Assembly (NCBI RefSeq): GCF_008761635.1
Contig: NZ_CP044344.1
Span: 1,860,001-1,924,000, forward strand
Reading direction: 5' to 3'
DNA: 64,000 nucleotides
Source: Nocardioides cynanchi
GTDB lineage: Bacteria > Actinomycetota > Actinomycetes > Propionibacteriales > Nocardioidaceae
Shown here: one piece after another, positions 33,444 to 42,300 of the stretch
Layout: each line of letters starts with the position of its first letter
How positions within the stretch are numbered: position 1 is the stretch's first letter
Notes under the pieces: model-generated
What the model was told of the DNA's origin: nothing
The model's input: the letters and a program-made list of their open reading frames with translations, nothing else
Databases searched by the model: none
Made by a program: the position numbers and the translations under genes

Positions 33444-34373
33444 ATGGACCTCCGCTGGCTCATGGTGCTCACCGAGAACGACGCGCTGGTCGATCCTCGC
33501 GATCTGCGGGGGCTCGTCGACCTGGCGGTCACGGCCGAGGCCAACGGGGTCGACGGCGTCATGCTCAGCGAGCACGTCCTGCTCGGCCGCGACGCCGGGG
33601 CAGCCGGACGGATGGCCAATCCTCGCGACTACGCGGCGCCGGGCAACCAGCCGCCGTCGTACGCCTGGCCGAGCAGCCTCGTCCTGCTCTCGGCGATCGC
33701 GCAGGCGACCGAGCGGCTGCGGTTGGTCGCGGGCGCGATCATCGCACCGCTTCGCCATCCGTTGCTGCTCGCCAAGGAGCTCGGCACGCTGGACCTCTTG
33801 TCGGGCGGCCGGCTGGTCGTGCTGCCGACGGTCAGCTGGAGCCGGGACGAGTACGCCGCACTGGGCGTGCCGTTCGAGGAGCGCGGCCGGATCCTCGACG
33901 AGCAGCTCGAGGTCCTGGCCAAGGCGTGGGGCCCCTACCCGATCAGCCACGCCGGACCCCGCTTCCCGTTCACCGACATCTGGCTCGAACCAGGTGCGTC
34001 CACCTCGGAGGGGCCGCCGTTCTGGTTCGGCGGGCAGGGCATGCACCCACCGTTGATCCGTCGCCTGGTCCGCTACGGCAAGGGCCTCAACCCGTTCGGA
34101 CCGTTGTCGGACGACGACCTGCGCTCGCTGGAAGCGGCGATGTCCGAGGCCGGGCGTGACCTCGCCGAACTGGAGAAAGTGGGCGGGATCCGGGCCACGT
34201 TCCGCGGGTCCGATGACGTGGCGGACCTCGACGTTGCGCTGGCCGACCTGCCCCGACAGGTGGAGCAGGGGTTCACCACGGTCTGCTTCAAGCCGGCGAT
34301 GTTCTGCCGGACGGTCAAGGACCTACCCGACCTGTGTCGTCGTCTCGCGGATGCGGGCCGCAGCCTCGGCTGA
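33444..34373 (+). CDS. Luciferase-like (LLM class) flavin-dependent oxidoreductase
   Basis: About 309 residues from ATG 33444, AAGG upstream (GTG 33438 is possible). TIM-barrel features of the LLM family: DGVMLSEHVLLGRDAG, LRLVAGAIIAPLRHPLLLAK, ELGTLDLLSGGRLVVLPTVS and PPFWFGGQGMHPPLIRRLVR. Members use reduced FMN or F420 as monooxygenases or dehydrogenases. Co-directional with hpaEDG and last in that operon before a strong terminator. It may oxidise an early intermediate; its cofactor cannot be decided here. Confidence 0.8.
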   Translation: MDLRWLMVLTENDALVDPRDLRGLVDLAVTAEANGVDGVMLSEHVLLGRDAGAAGRMANPRDYAAPGNQPPSYAWPSSLVLLSAIAQATERLRLVAGAIIAPLRHPLLLAKELGTLDLLSGGRLVVLPTVSWSRDEYAALGVPFEERGRILDEQLEVLAKAWGPYPISHAGPRFPFTDIWLEPGASTSEGPPFWFGGQGMHPPLIRRLVRYGKGLNPFGPLSDDDLRSLEAAMSEAGRDLAELEKVGGIRATFRGSDDVADLDVALADLPRQVEQGFTTVCFKPAMFCRTVKDLPDLCRRLADAGRSLG

Positions 34374-34388
34374 GCGCGGATGGCTGCA

Positions 34389-34422
34389 ACGAGGCCCCGG
34401 GTGCGATCACCCGGGGCCTCGT
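34389..34422. terminator. Bidirectional terminator
   Basis: ACGAGGCCCCGGGTG and CACCCGGGGCCTCGT pair over 15 bases with a CGAT loop. It lies between the convergent LLM and permease genes. Confidence 0.75.
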
Positions 34423-34442
34423 CACGCAGGCAAGATGTCAGG

Positions 34443-35969
34443 TCACGTGACGAGGTCGGCGATCGCGTCCTCGTTCTCCTCGGTCAATCGGATCTTGCCG
34501 ACAATGGTGCCCACCACGAACATCACGAACGGCGAGACCACGAGGATCCACCCGGTGGTGTTCAGGCCCCACGGCTGCGTGCTCGGGTCCACGCCCGCCT
34601 TCACCGTCCCCGCCAGCAGCCCGAACCGGGAGGCCAGCAGCCACAGGCCGACCAGGAGCCCCCCGATGGACAGCAGCGGAGCCATCACCGAGGCCCAGAC
34701 CGAGACCTCGCCCTGGCGCCGCGAGAAGAAGGCGATCACGGCGATCGAGACGAGGATCTCGACGAAGACGATGGCGAGCACCGCCAGCCCGGAGAACCAG
34801 TAGAACAGCGTGAGAACAGGGTCACGACCCTGCACGGCGAAGTCCACGATGACGAGCAGAGTGATGACCGAGGTCGTCAGGGTCGCCGTCAGCGGAGCAC
34901 CCCGGCCGTTCACCCGGTCCAGCGCCTTCGGCAGCACCCCGGCACGGCCCATGGCGAAGAAGTACCGGGCCGCGGAGTTCTGGAACGCGAGCAGTCCGGC
35001 GAAGAGCGAGGAGATCACCAGCCAGGACATGACGTCGCGCATCCAACTCCCGACATAGGTCTCGGCCACCGTGAACAGCACGTTCGCCGGGTCGGTCAAC
35101 GGCACCTTGTTGACCGTGGACAGCTTGACGACCTGGTCGATCACCTGCGACGAACCGAGACCTGTGACGATCGCGAACGACGCGAACCCGAAGATCACCA
35201 TGATCGTGACGATCGCCAGGTACGTCGCCCGGGGCACGGTCTTGTGCGGCTCGCGCGCCTCTTCGCCGTAGATCGCGGTGGCCTCGAATCCGATGAAGGA
35301 CGCGAACGCGAAGAGCAAAGCAACACCGGCTGTGCTCGCGAGCCCGCCGACGAAGATGTTCGGCAGCGAGAACGACGCCCCGAAGTTGATGCCCTCCGGC
35401 TTGTTCCCCGAGAAGAGGACGGCGAACGAGGTGACCATCAGCGACAGGAGCTCGAAACTCATCAGGACGCCGAGGACCTTCGCCCCGATGTCGACCGAGA
35501 GCGCCGAGAGCCCGGTGACGACAGCCCACGCGATGAGCACCCAAACCCACCACGACCACGAGATCCCGAAGCTCGAGTCCATCTGGCCGGCGATCACCGC
35601 GCCGAAGAACCCGTAGACCGCGAGTTGGACGGCGATGTAGGCGACCAGCGACACGAAGGCCGATCCGACCCCGGGGATGATGCCCAGGCCGCGTCCGACG
35701 AACGCGAAGAAGGCCCCGGCGTTGGTGACCTTCGTCGCCATCGCGGCGTACCCGACGGAGAAGCACAGCAAGACCACGCCGACGACCATGTAGGCGCCGG
35801 GCGCTGCCGCCCCGTTGCCGAGCACGATGGCCACCGGGACGCCGCCGGTCATGCCCACGAGCGGGGCCGCGGCGGCGACGACGAAGAAGACGATCCCGAG
35901 GATGCCGAGTCGCCCGTGATGCAGCGACGTCTGGCTCGTCTCATCAGAGGCTGGTTGGAGTTGGGTCAT
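34443..35969 (-). CDS. APC-family amino acid/amine permease
   Basis: A 508-residue membrane protein; GAGGAGAGCAGG precedes ATG 35969. About 12 hydrophobic helices begin after a short polar N-terminus. Family landmarks are FFVVAAAAPLVGMTGG in helix 1 (unwound substrate-binding segment), FIGFEATAIYGEEAREPHKT in helix 6 and RYFFAMGRAGVLPKALDRVN. APC carriers import amino acids or amines using proton or antiport gradients. Its place in the regulon (site 6) suggests it imports the substrate of the pathway. Confidence 0.88.
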   Translation of the reverse strand: MTQLQPASDETSQTSLHHGRLGILGIVFFVVAAAAPLVGMTGGVPVAIVLGNGAAAPGAYMVVGVVLLCFSVGYAAMATKVTNAGAFFAFVGRGLGIIPGVGSAFVSLVAYIAVQLAVYGFFGAVIAGQMDSSFGISWSWWVWVLIAWAVVTGLSALSVDIGAKVLGVLMSFELLSLMVTSFAVLFSGNKPEGINFGASFSLPNIFVGGLASTAGVALLFAFASFIGFEATAIYGEEAREPHKTVPRATYLAIVTIMVIFGFASFAIVTGLGSSQVIDQVVKLSTVNKVPLTDPANVLFTVAETYVGSWMRDVMSWLVISSLFAGLLAFQNSAARYFFAMGRAGVLPKALDRVNGRGAPLTATLTTSVITLLVIVDFAVQGRDPVLTLFYWFSGLAVLAIVFVEILVSIAVIAFFSRRQGEVSVWASVMAPLLSIGGLLVGLWLLASRFGLLAGTVKAGVDPSTQPWGLNTTGWILVVSPFVMFVVGTIVGKIRLTEENEDAIADLVT

Positions 35970-36018
35970 CCTGCTCTCCTCGAGGCAAGGGTCAATGAAG
36001 GCGATCGTCATTCAAATC

Positions 36019-36034
36019 CGTTTGGATACGAATG
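36019..36034. promoter_or_regulatory. MarR-type palindrome, site 6
   Basis: CGTTTGGATACGAATG, upstream of the leftward permease gene and the most degenerate of the six sites. The decarboxylase gene upstream ends about 90 bases away. Confidence 0.6.
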
Positions 36035-36126
36035 ACTTGCCAAGAGAGTGCCGCTCCTCACACCCACTGTCAAGGTCCCCAGCCGTGCCGAAAGGGCGTG
36101 AGCAGGGCATCAAGCCCACTCACGGC

Positions 36127-37527
36127 TCACAGAGGTGCCGCAGCCTTGACTTCCTCGATGACCGCGGCGACGTCGGCGTCTGTGGTGCGGTGGTTGGTAA
36201 TGCAGGCGCGGAGCGCGAACTCGCCACGGACCGTCGCGTTCGAAAGGTAGACACGTCCATTTCGGTTCACTTTGTCCAGGATCTCGACGTTCTGTTCGTC
36301 TCGCAATGCCGGGTCGCCTGCTATCCACCGGAAGCAGACGGCGCTCAGCGGGACGTCTGCCACCCTCTCCAGGGCCGGCTCCTCGTCGATGAGCTTCGCG
36401 AGCACCTGGGCCAGCCGCATGTTGTCTGCGATGGCCTCGCGGAAGGCGGCCAACCCGTGATAGCGCAGTGACATCCATAGTTTTAGGGCCCGGACCCGAC
36501 GGGACAACTCGATCGTCTCCTCGAAGAAGACGTCGCCCTCGATCGGGTCGGCGCTCAGCGAACCGGCATAGTCGTCGGTCATCGAGAACGTACGTCGTGC
36601 GGCCGAGCGGTCCCGATAGAGGAGCACGCTGCAGTCGAGCGGTTGGTAGAGCCACTTGTGCGCATCCATTGATATGGAGTCGACGCCGTTTAGTCCGGTG
36701 AACATCTCGGGATCCACCATCGCGGCCGGAACGCCGTACGCACCGTCGACATGCACCCACAGGTGCTCATCCTTGGCCACTGCGACAAGTTCGAGAATCG
36801 GATCCACCGCACCGGTCACGATCGTGCCGCCACAGGCAACAACCGCCATAGGGCTCAGCCCAGCGGCCCGGTCGGCGCTCACGGCGCTTCGTAGAACCTC
36901 GGGAGACAACCGAAAGTCATCCTCACAAGGAAGCAGACGAAGATTGTCCCGGCCGAGCCCCAGCAGACTGACTGCCTTACCGATCGACATGTGAGCCTCG
37001 GACGAGGTGTAGACGACACCCCCGGAGACCCCGGAGTCGTTAGCAGGCACCTGCGCCTCCCGAGCCATGGCGAGGCCCATCAGGTTGGCCAGTGACCCGC
37101 CACTGGTCAGGATGCCGCTGAACTCCGGGCATCCGATCGCCTCAGCGAGCCAGGCGACTACGGTCCGTTCGATGATCGCCGTCGCCGGGCCCGATCGCCA
37201 AGCGGTGCCGTTCTGGTTGATCACGGACGCGAACAGGTCGCCCAGAGCCGCCACGGGCTCACCGGATCCCATCACGTATCCGAAGAACCGCCCGTTACCC
37301 GCGCGACTGTGGTCCGCCACGGCCCGCAGGTCATCGAGCGCAGCAGCACCCAGCCCGGTCTCCGGTACGGGACCACCGAAGAGATCGAGCGTCTCCTCAC
37401 CGGTCGAGGCGGGTCTGATCGGCGACGTTTCGAGGCGCTCCATGAAGGACTCGGCCTCCGTTACCACCCGTTGGGCAAGCCTGCCCCAGTCGTCTGAGGA
37501 CACATGCAGTGGTGGAGGAGGCTTCAT
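36127..37527 (-). CDS. PLP-dependent group II decarboxylase (aromatic-L-amino-acid type)
   Basis: A 466-residue protein (start MKPPPPLH at 37527). PLP fold-type I decarboxylase motifs: GILTSGGSLANLMGLAMARE, TSSEAHMSIGKAVSLLG, HVDGAYGVPAAM (Asp holding the pyridine nitrogen) and the lysine in SMDAHKWLYQP. The family converts aromatic or acidic amino acids to amines. It would supply an arylethylamine such as tyramine or dopamine to the ligase and oxidases of this cluster. It has no palindrome of its own but reads towards the permease. Confidence 0.85.
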   Translation of the reverse strand: MKPPPPLHVSSDDWGRLAQRVVTEAESFMERLETSPIRPASTGEETLDLFGGPVPETGLGAAALDDLRAVADHSRAGNGRFFGYVMGSGEPVAALGDLFASVINQNGTAWRSGPATAIIERTVVAWLAEAIGCPEFSGILTSGGSLANLMGLAMAREAQVPANDSGVSGGVVYTSSEAHMSIGKAVSLLGLGRDNLRLLPCEDDFRLSPEVLRSAVSADRAAGLSPMAVVACGGTIVTGAVDPILELVAVAKDEHLWVHVDGAYGVPAAMVDPEMFTGLNGVDSISMDAHKWLYQPLDCSVLLYRDRSAARRTFSMTDDYAGSLSADPIEGDVFFEETIELSRRVRALKLWMSLRYHGLAAFREAIADNMRLAQVLAKLIDEEPALERVADVPLSAVCFRWIAGDPALRDEQNVEILDKVNRNGRVYLSNATVRGEFALRACITNHRTTDADVAAVIEEVKAAAPL

Positions 37528-37700
37528 GTTGCGAGTCTGCCGATCCGGTGATCCCCACGCCAGAGCGTGGCACCTTGGTGTGCTTTGGATGCAGCCCTCT
37601 GCGTGCTCGCCAGGACTCGGAGCACGGCGTGCCATCTCCGAAGCCGACTGAAGGTCAGACGCCGGCTGCACGTGCGCTCACTGTGAAGCAAGGTGACGTA

Positions 37701-38747
37701 TCAGCTGAGCGGCGGTTGCGGACCCTCCGGGCGCAGACAGGCGGCGGTGAGACGCACGTTGGCCTCGACCGGGTCGAGGTTGGTGGTTCCGAGTCCGCCA
37801 CCCATGTCTTTGACGGTGGACTTCGCCACCCCTACTGCACGTGTCGTGGCGGAGCCACTGACGAGGTGCTTTCGGCGTCTGGGCGAAGCGGCTGACGTGT
37901 GCTGGTGGAGTGACAGGAAGCGTTCCGGGTGAGGTAGCTGGTCGTGGCCGTCGTCGAGCCAACTCCCGGCGGCACGACGGGCGCGGTCGACGAGTTCGCG
38001 GCCATGGGTGAAGTCCGCAGATGAGACGGCCAGCGGGCACAGTGGTGGCAGAAGGTGCAGGTCGGCCTGCCCCGAGTGGACGGTGACGTCGTGGATCAGG
38101 CGTTGTTGGGTCAGGAAGCTCAGTGCGTGCAGTGCGGTGGCGTAGGGACTGGACGGTGGTGTTTCCAAAGCGCAGGCGACGCCTGCGGGGAGCACGAAGA
38201 TCCGGTCAGCACCCAGGGCCACCGCTTGGGAGATGGCCGTGTTGTTGGCGAGCCCGCCGTCGACCAGCGTCAACCCCTCCCGCGGTACGGCGGGCAGGAG
38301 CCCCGGGACGGCCGTGCTGGCAAGCACGGCGCTCACCACGTTTCCCGTCGACAGCAGGACCTCCTGTCCGGAGAGCAGGTTGGTCGCCACCACGTGCACC
38401 GGGATCGTTGCGTCCTGCAGCAGCTCGTAGGGGAGGTGCGTTGTGAGCAGTCGGCGTAGGCCGGTCGCGCAGAACATCGACTCGCGTCGACCCAGCAGCG
38501 CAAGCAGGTGCCTACCCGGGCTGAGCGGGAAGACGTCGCGACGTCGCAATCCACCCCACAGGTTGGCGAGGGTGTCCAGCGAGGCTCGGCGGGTGCCATG
38601 TCCGGCCACGTACGTGACGTTGATGGCACCAGCCGAGGTGCCGATGAGCAGGTCTGGGCTTTCGCCGCGTTCGGTCAAGGCCTGCAGCATCCCGACCTGG
38701 ACGGCACCCAGGCTGCCGCCACCTGACAGGACGTATGCGGTGGTCAT
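37701..38747 (-). CDS. Patatin-like phospholipase family protein
   Basis: About 348 residues from ATG 38747 (MTTAYVLSGGGSLGAVQVGM). The Ser-Asp dyad motifs are visible: oxyanion GGGSLG, nucleophile GTSAG, and VDGGLANNTA. Bacterial members hydrolyse acyl esters, often at membranes. The C-terminal 60 residues are polar and low complexity. It lies just beyond the catabolic genes, reads away from the DoxX-like gene and has no palindrome, so it is probably not part of the regulon. Confidence 0.82.
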   Translation of the reverse strand: MTTAYVLSGGGSLGAVQVGMLQALTERGESPDLLIGTSAGAINVTYVAGHGTRRASLDTLANLWGGLRRRDVFPLSPGRHLLALLGRRESMFCATGLRRLLTTHLPYELLQDATIPVHVVATNLLSGQEVLLSTGNVVSAVLASTAVPGLLPAVPREGLTLVDGGLANNTAISQAVALGADRIFVLPAGVACALETPPSSPYATALHALSFLTQQRLIHDVTVHSGQADLHLLPPLCPLAVSSADFTHGRELVDRARRAAGSWLDDGHDQLPHPERFLSLHQHTSAASPRRRKHLVSGSATTRAVGVAKSTVKDMGGGLGTTNLDPVEANVRLTAACLRPEGPQPPLS

Positions 38748-38775
38748 CGCAGTGTCCCGATCCTCGGCTGGAGTC

Positions 38776-39231
38776 CTACTGGCTGGTGACGCGGTGGCCG
38801 GTCGGGAACGCGGTGGCGAGCCGGGCCAGAGTGAGTGCGGCCAGGAGCAGGCCGAAGTCACGCAGCGCCACGTCGGCGTAACCGCCGATGCTGAGCAGGT
38901 TCACGATGATTCCCAGGAGCCAGGCCGCGACGAGGTAGCCACCGAAGCGGGGCTTGGTCAGCACAGCCAAGCCCGCGACGATTTCGATGATCCCCACGAC
39001 GTACATCGCCTGATGGGCAGTACCCGGCACCAGGTCGTTCACCCAGGGTGCCAGGTACTTGTCCCAGTTGGTCATCACGTGCGCGAACTTGTCGATCCCG
39101 AACAGGATCGGCGCGACGGTGAACCCGATCCGAAGCAGCCAGAACGCCTGGAACGTCGGGTCGGACCTGAGCTGCTCGGCGGTGGAGAGCTGGCCAGCAC
39201 TGCTGCCCGCGGGTGGGTTGGTGACGGTCAT
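38776..39231 (-). CDS. DoxX-like four-helix membrane protein
   Basis: A 151-residue protein with four hydrophobic helices: FWLLRIGFTVAPILFGIDKF, YVVGIIEIVAGLAVLT, GYLVAAWLLGIIVNLLSIGG and LRDFGLLLAALTLARLATAF. DoxX-type proteins of this size are often linked to redox or thiol stress systems. Divergent from the winged-helix regulator at 39341 with an operator between, so it is probably its target. Confidence 0.75.
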   Translation of the reverse strand: MTVTNPPAGSSAGQLSTAEQLRSDPTFQAFWLLRIGFTVAPILFGIDKFAHVMTNWDKYLAPWVNDLVPGTAHQAMYVVGIIEIVAGLAVLTKPRFGGYLVAAWLLGIIVNLLSIGGYADVALRDFGLLLAALTLARLATAFPTGHRVTSQ

Positions 39232-39249
39232 GGTCTTCTTGCCTTTCCT

Positions 39250-39277
39250 TCTAACGGATATTACATTGGACGTTAGA
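39250..39277. promoter_or_regulatory. Operator between the DoxX-like and regulator genes
   Basis: TCTAACG (39250-39256) and CGTTAGA (39271-39277) form a 7-base inverted repeat with a 14-nt spacer in the 110-bp divergent promoter region. A third half-like site (CTGTTAGA) lies about 30 bases further on. Likely bound by the downstream regulator. Confidence 0.55.
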
Positions 39278-39340
39278 CCTTCTTCTCTCTATCGTCAAGA
39301 TATGTATCTGTTAGAAGATCCAGGCATCCAGGAGCACGCC

Positions 39341-40045
39341 GTGACCCCTCAGGACTTCCCCAGTCGTGTGGCGAGCGTTGCTGCGCTCGCCGAACCGGTT
39401 CGCCGAGCGCTCTACTTCTTCGTGGTGGCACAACCCGAGCCGGTTAGTCGCGAGCAGGCTGCTGAAGCGGTCGGGGTCGCGCACCACGTAGCGAAGTTCA
39501 ACCTCAACAAGCTCGAGGAGGAAGGCCTACTGGAGGCCGAGTACACCCGGCCACCGGGGCGAGGCGGTCCCGGTGCAGGTCGACCGGCCAAGCGCTACCG
39601 GCGGGCCTCACGCGAGATCGAGGTCAGCCTGCCCGGGCGACGCTACGACCTCGCCGGGCACGTCATGGCCCAGGCGATCGCGACCGCCGAGGAGACGACG
39701 GTGCCCATCGGTCAAGCGCTCAGCGCCGCCGCCAAGCAGGCCGGACAAGCCCTGGGACAGCAAGCGCGCGACAAGGCCGGCGGCCGCCCCACCACGAGCA
39801 TGATCGTCGACGCAGTCAACGAGGTCCTCACCGAGCAGGGCTACGAACCGCGCACCGATGGTAGGGCGATCAGGCTGGCCAACTGCCCCTTCCACAGCCT
39901 CGCGCAACACCACACCGATCTCGTCTGCGGGATGAACCTCGACCTCATCGAAGGCTTGCTCGAACGCGTCGGACCGGTGCCCCTGCAGGCCGGCCTGACC
40001 CCGACGCCCGGCATGTGCTGCGTGACCATCACCGAGTCCAGATAA
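39341..40045 (+). CDS. Winged-helix transcriptional regulator with C-terminal Cys-containing domain
   Basis: A 234-residue protein; AGGAG six bases before GTG 39341 supports this start over the in-frame ATG 39302. An ArsR/IclR-like winged helix occupies the first 80 residues (LAEPVRRALYFFVVAQPEPV, REQAAEAVGVAHHVAKFNLN, KLEEEGLLEAEY). The C-terminal domain has the motif CPFHSLAQHH, then CGMNLDLIEGLLERVG and a final CC, a pattern seen in regulators that bind a metal or Fe-S centre. Divergent from the DoxX-like gene. The signal is unknown. Confidence 0.75.
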   Translation: MTPQDFPSRVASVAALAEPVRRALYFFVVAQPEPVSREQAAEAVGVAHHVAKFNLNKLEEEGLLEAEYTRPPGRGGPGAGRPAKRYRRASREIEVSLPGRRYDLAGHVMAQAIATAEETTVPIGQALSAAAKQAGQALGQQARDKAGGRPTTSMIVDAVNEVLTEQGYEPRTDGRAIRLANCPFHSLAQHHTDLVCGMNLDLIEGLLERVGPVPLQAGLTPTPGMCCVTITESR

Positions 40046-40124
40046 CCGCAGCCAAACAGCGCCGGATCCCGTTTGTGCAGCAGCGCTCGCGTGTCTGGGC
40101 CGAGCGCACCGAAGGCAGCCGACC

Positions 40125-40757
40125 CTAGGGGGGCCTCGCGAGCGTTTCGAACATGTCTACCGCGCTGGGCACCTGCTCGCTGTGGTCGGCCATGCCAGCT
40201 GCCCGGATCAGTCCTGAGACGAGTTGTTGCGCCTCGTGGACGGCCGAGGTGAGAGCTTCTAAGCCGGTGTCGGAATGCCCAGCTTCAAACGACCACTTGG
40301 CCGCAGCCAGCTGTTGCACCAGCGAGTCATTGATCTCGATCGCCTGCCGGTGGAGCAAGGCGGTGCGCTCGAGCCGTCTGCGTTCCGCGTCAGCTCGAAG
40401 TGCGCGGTCAGTCGACCTGCCCAGGAGCACGCCAAGCAGGGCAAGGGGTCCGACGCGTGAGGCCCAGCTGAGGGGACTGAGGGTCACGTCCCGCGCCAGC
40501 GTCCACACCACGATCAGGGCGACCGCGACCATGGCGGCCGCTATGCCACCACGCTGTCCGAACGCGGTCGCGGCCAGCGCCACGGGCAAGACGTAGAGCA
40601 TCGAGTAAGCGTCCACTGGGGTGCCGGCGGACAGGCGCAGCGCAAAGACCGAGGCGAACAATCCGGCGATGACGATCAGTGCGAGCCCTGGGCGGTGTCG
40701 AAACCAGGGGTCACCAGGTCGCCTTAGCGCAGCCAGGACCAAGTGCAGTGACCGCAT
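40125..40757 (-). CDS. Membrane protein resembling the sensor half of a histidine kinase
   Basis: About 210 residues from ATG 40757. Three or four membrane helices (LALIVIAGLFASVFALRLSA, AYSMLYVLPVALAATAFGQR, AAAMVAVALIVVWTLARDVT) resemble DUF4118-type sensor domains. A soluble coiled helix follows (DRALRADAERRRLERTALLH, RQAIEINDSLVQQLAAAKWS). There is no clear phospho-acceptor His in an H-box and no ATPase domain, so it cannot be a working kinase alone. Confidence 0.6.
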   Translation of the reverse strand: MRSLHLVLAALRRPGDPWFRHRPGLALIVIAGLFASVFALRLSAGTPVDAYSMLYVLPVALAATAFGQRGGIAAAMVAVALIVVWTLARDVTLSPLSWASRVGPLALLGVLLGRSTDRALRADAERRRLERTALLHRQAIEINDSLVQQLAAAKWSFEAGHSDTGLEALTSAVHEAQQLVSGLIRAAGMADHSEQVPSAVDMFETLARPP

Positions 40758-40793
40758 GCCTTCGAGGATCCGCGCACGCCCAGTGGCTCTCAC

Positions 40794-41221
40794 AGAGTCC
40801 GAAGTCCCGTCCCGGGTCGGACATCGGACCTCTCACCCCAAAGTCGCGAGGCAGGGCTTGACCGTTTCGGCACGTTCCGCCGGGATGTCGAGGGGTAAGC
40901 CAACTCGGGCAGTCATGACGGCCTGACGACCAGACACACCGGGCGCCAACTGGCGGCGGAGTGGCTGTGAGGATCGCCTGCGCAGCCTGATGGTGGTGGG
41001 CTGTGGGTTGGTGACCGCGGGTGTGACCCCCGGAGTGACTGGCTTTGTGCCTTGCTGCGACCTGTCCGCTCGTGGTTGCCGGCCCCGGCCCGGTTGGAGG
41101 AGCTGGCCTGATCAGGAGCTTGACCACCTGGCGTTAGCAGCGCCTGGCGTGTCTCATCACAGTCCTGCCGAGCCTCCGTCCCGGACCGGAACCACGTCCC
41201 GTCCGGCGGAGGAGAGAACGC
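40794..41221. other. Non-coding left end of the IS110 element (possible bridge-RNA locus)
   Basis: About 430 bases with no supported gene upstream of the IS110-type transposase. In this family the non-coding left end is known to encode a structured bridge RNA that pairs with donor and target DNA. The exact element ends are not visible to me, as IS110 elements lack inverted repeats. Confidence 0.35.
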
Positions 41222-42285
41222 ATGAACAGTCTGACCGATCTACGCGAAGTGGTCGATGTTGTTATCGGCGTCGACACCCACGTCCACACCCACTCCGCGG
41301 CGGTCCTCGACACCGCGACGGGTGGGGTGCTCGACGAGATCTCGGTCGAGGCGACAGTCGAGGGCTATGCCGAGCTCGTGGAGTTCGCGAACGGGCACAC
41401 GCCACGTTGCGGGCCTGGGCGATCGAGGGGACCGGCGGTCACGGTGCTGGCTTGAGCCGGCATCTGCTGGAGATGTCGGAGATCGTCATCGGGTTGGACC
41501 GCCCGAAGCGGGCCGCGCGCCGCAACGGCGCGAAGTCCGACCCGCTGGATGCGGTCCGTGCCGCCCGTGAGGCGATGGCGCGAGCGCGGTTGGGGACTCC
41601 CCGTACTGGTGGCGAACGCCAAGCACTGTCGGTGCTCCTGGCTGCGCGCCGCTCGGCGATCAATGCCTCCACCGAGGCCCAGCTACAGGTCTTCAGCCTG
41701 GTGATCGCGGCACCCGAACCCATCCGAGCTCGGTTCCGCGGCCAGAAGCTCGCCGCGATGCTCACCACCGCCGCACAGCTGCGGGTTCACTCCTCGTGGG
41801 ACGTCGAGACCACCAGCACCGTCGTCGCGCTGCGGACCTTGGCTCATCGCGCGCACGCGATGTTGAAGGAGGCACGTGAGCTGCAGAAGGCGATCTTGGC
41901 CATCATCCGCGGCTGGCGCCTTGATCTGCTCGAGGAGTTCGGCGTCGGACCGATCGTCGCGGCGACAGTGTTGTGCGCCTGGTCCCACCCCGGGCGGATC
42001 CACTCCGAGGCCGCGTTTGCGATGCTCGCCGGAGTCGCACCCATTCCGGCCAACAGTGGTCAGATCACCACCCGCTACCGACTCAACCGTTACGGCGACC
42101 GCAACCTCAACAACGTCCTGCACACCGTGGTCCAGAGCCGGATCCAGCACCAGCCAGCCACCCGCGACTACATCGCCCGCCGCACCGCCGAAGGCAAGAC
42201 CAGCCGCGAGATCAAACGCTGCCTTGCCCACTACGTCGCCCGCGACCTCTACCGCCTACTCGAAAACGGCGCCCCTGCGGCTTGA
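41222..42285 (+). pseudogene. IS110-family transposase, single frameshift
   Basis: ATG 41222 follows GGAGGAGAGAACGC. The N-terminal RuvC-like half reads VVDVVIGVDTHVHTHSAAVL. Near 41403 the frame shifts: the sequence resumes one frame over with ATLRAWAIEGTGGHGAGLSR, RRNGAKSDPLDAVRAAREAM and the C-terminal transposase_20 part (LLEEFGVGPIVAATVLCAWS, RYGDRNLNNVLHTVVQSRIQ). The DEDD acidic residues are recognisable across the two frames. One missing base explains the break, so it was inactivated recently, unless the shift is programmed. Confidence 0.8.
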
Positions 42286-42300
42286 CGAACCATAGGAGCG

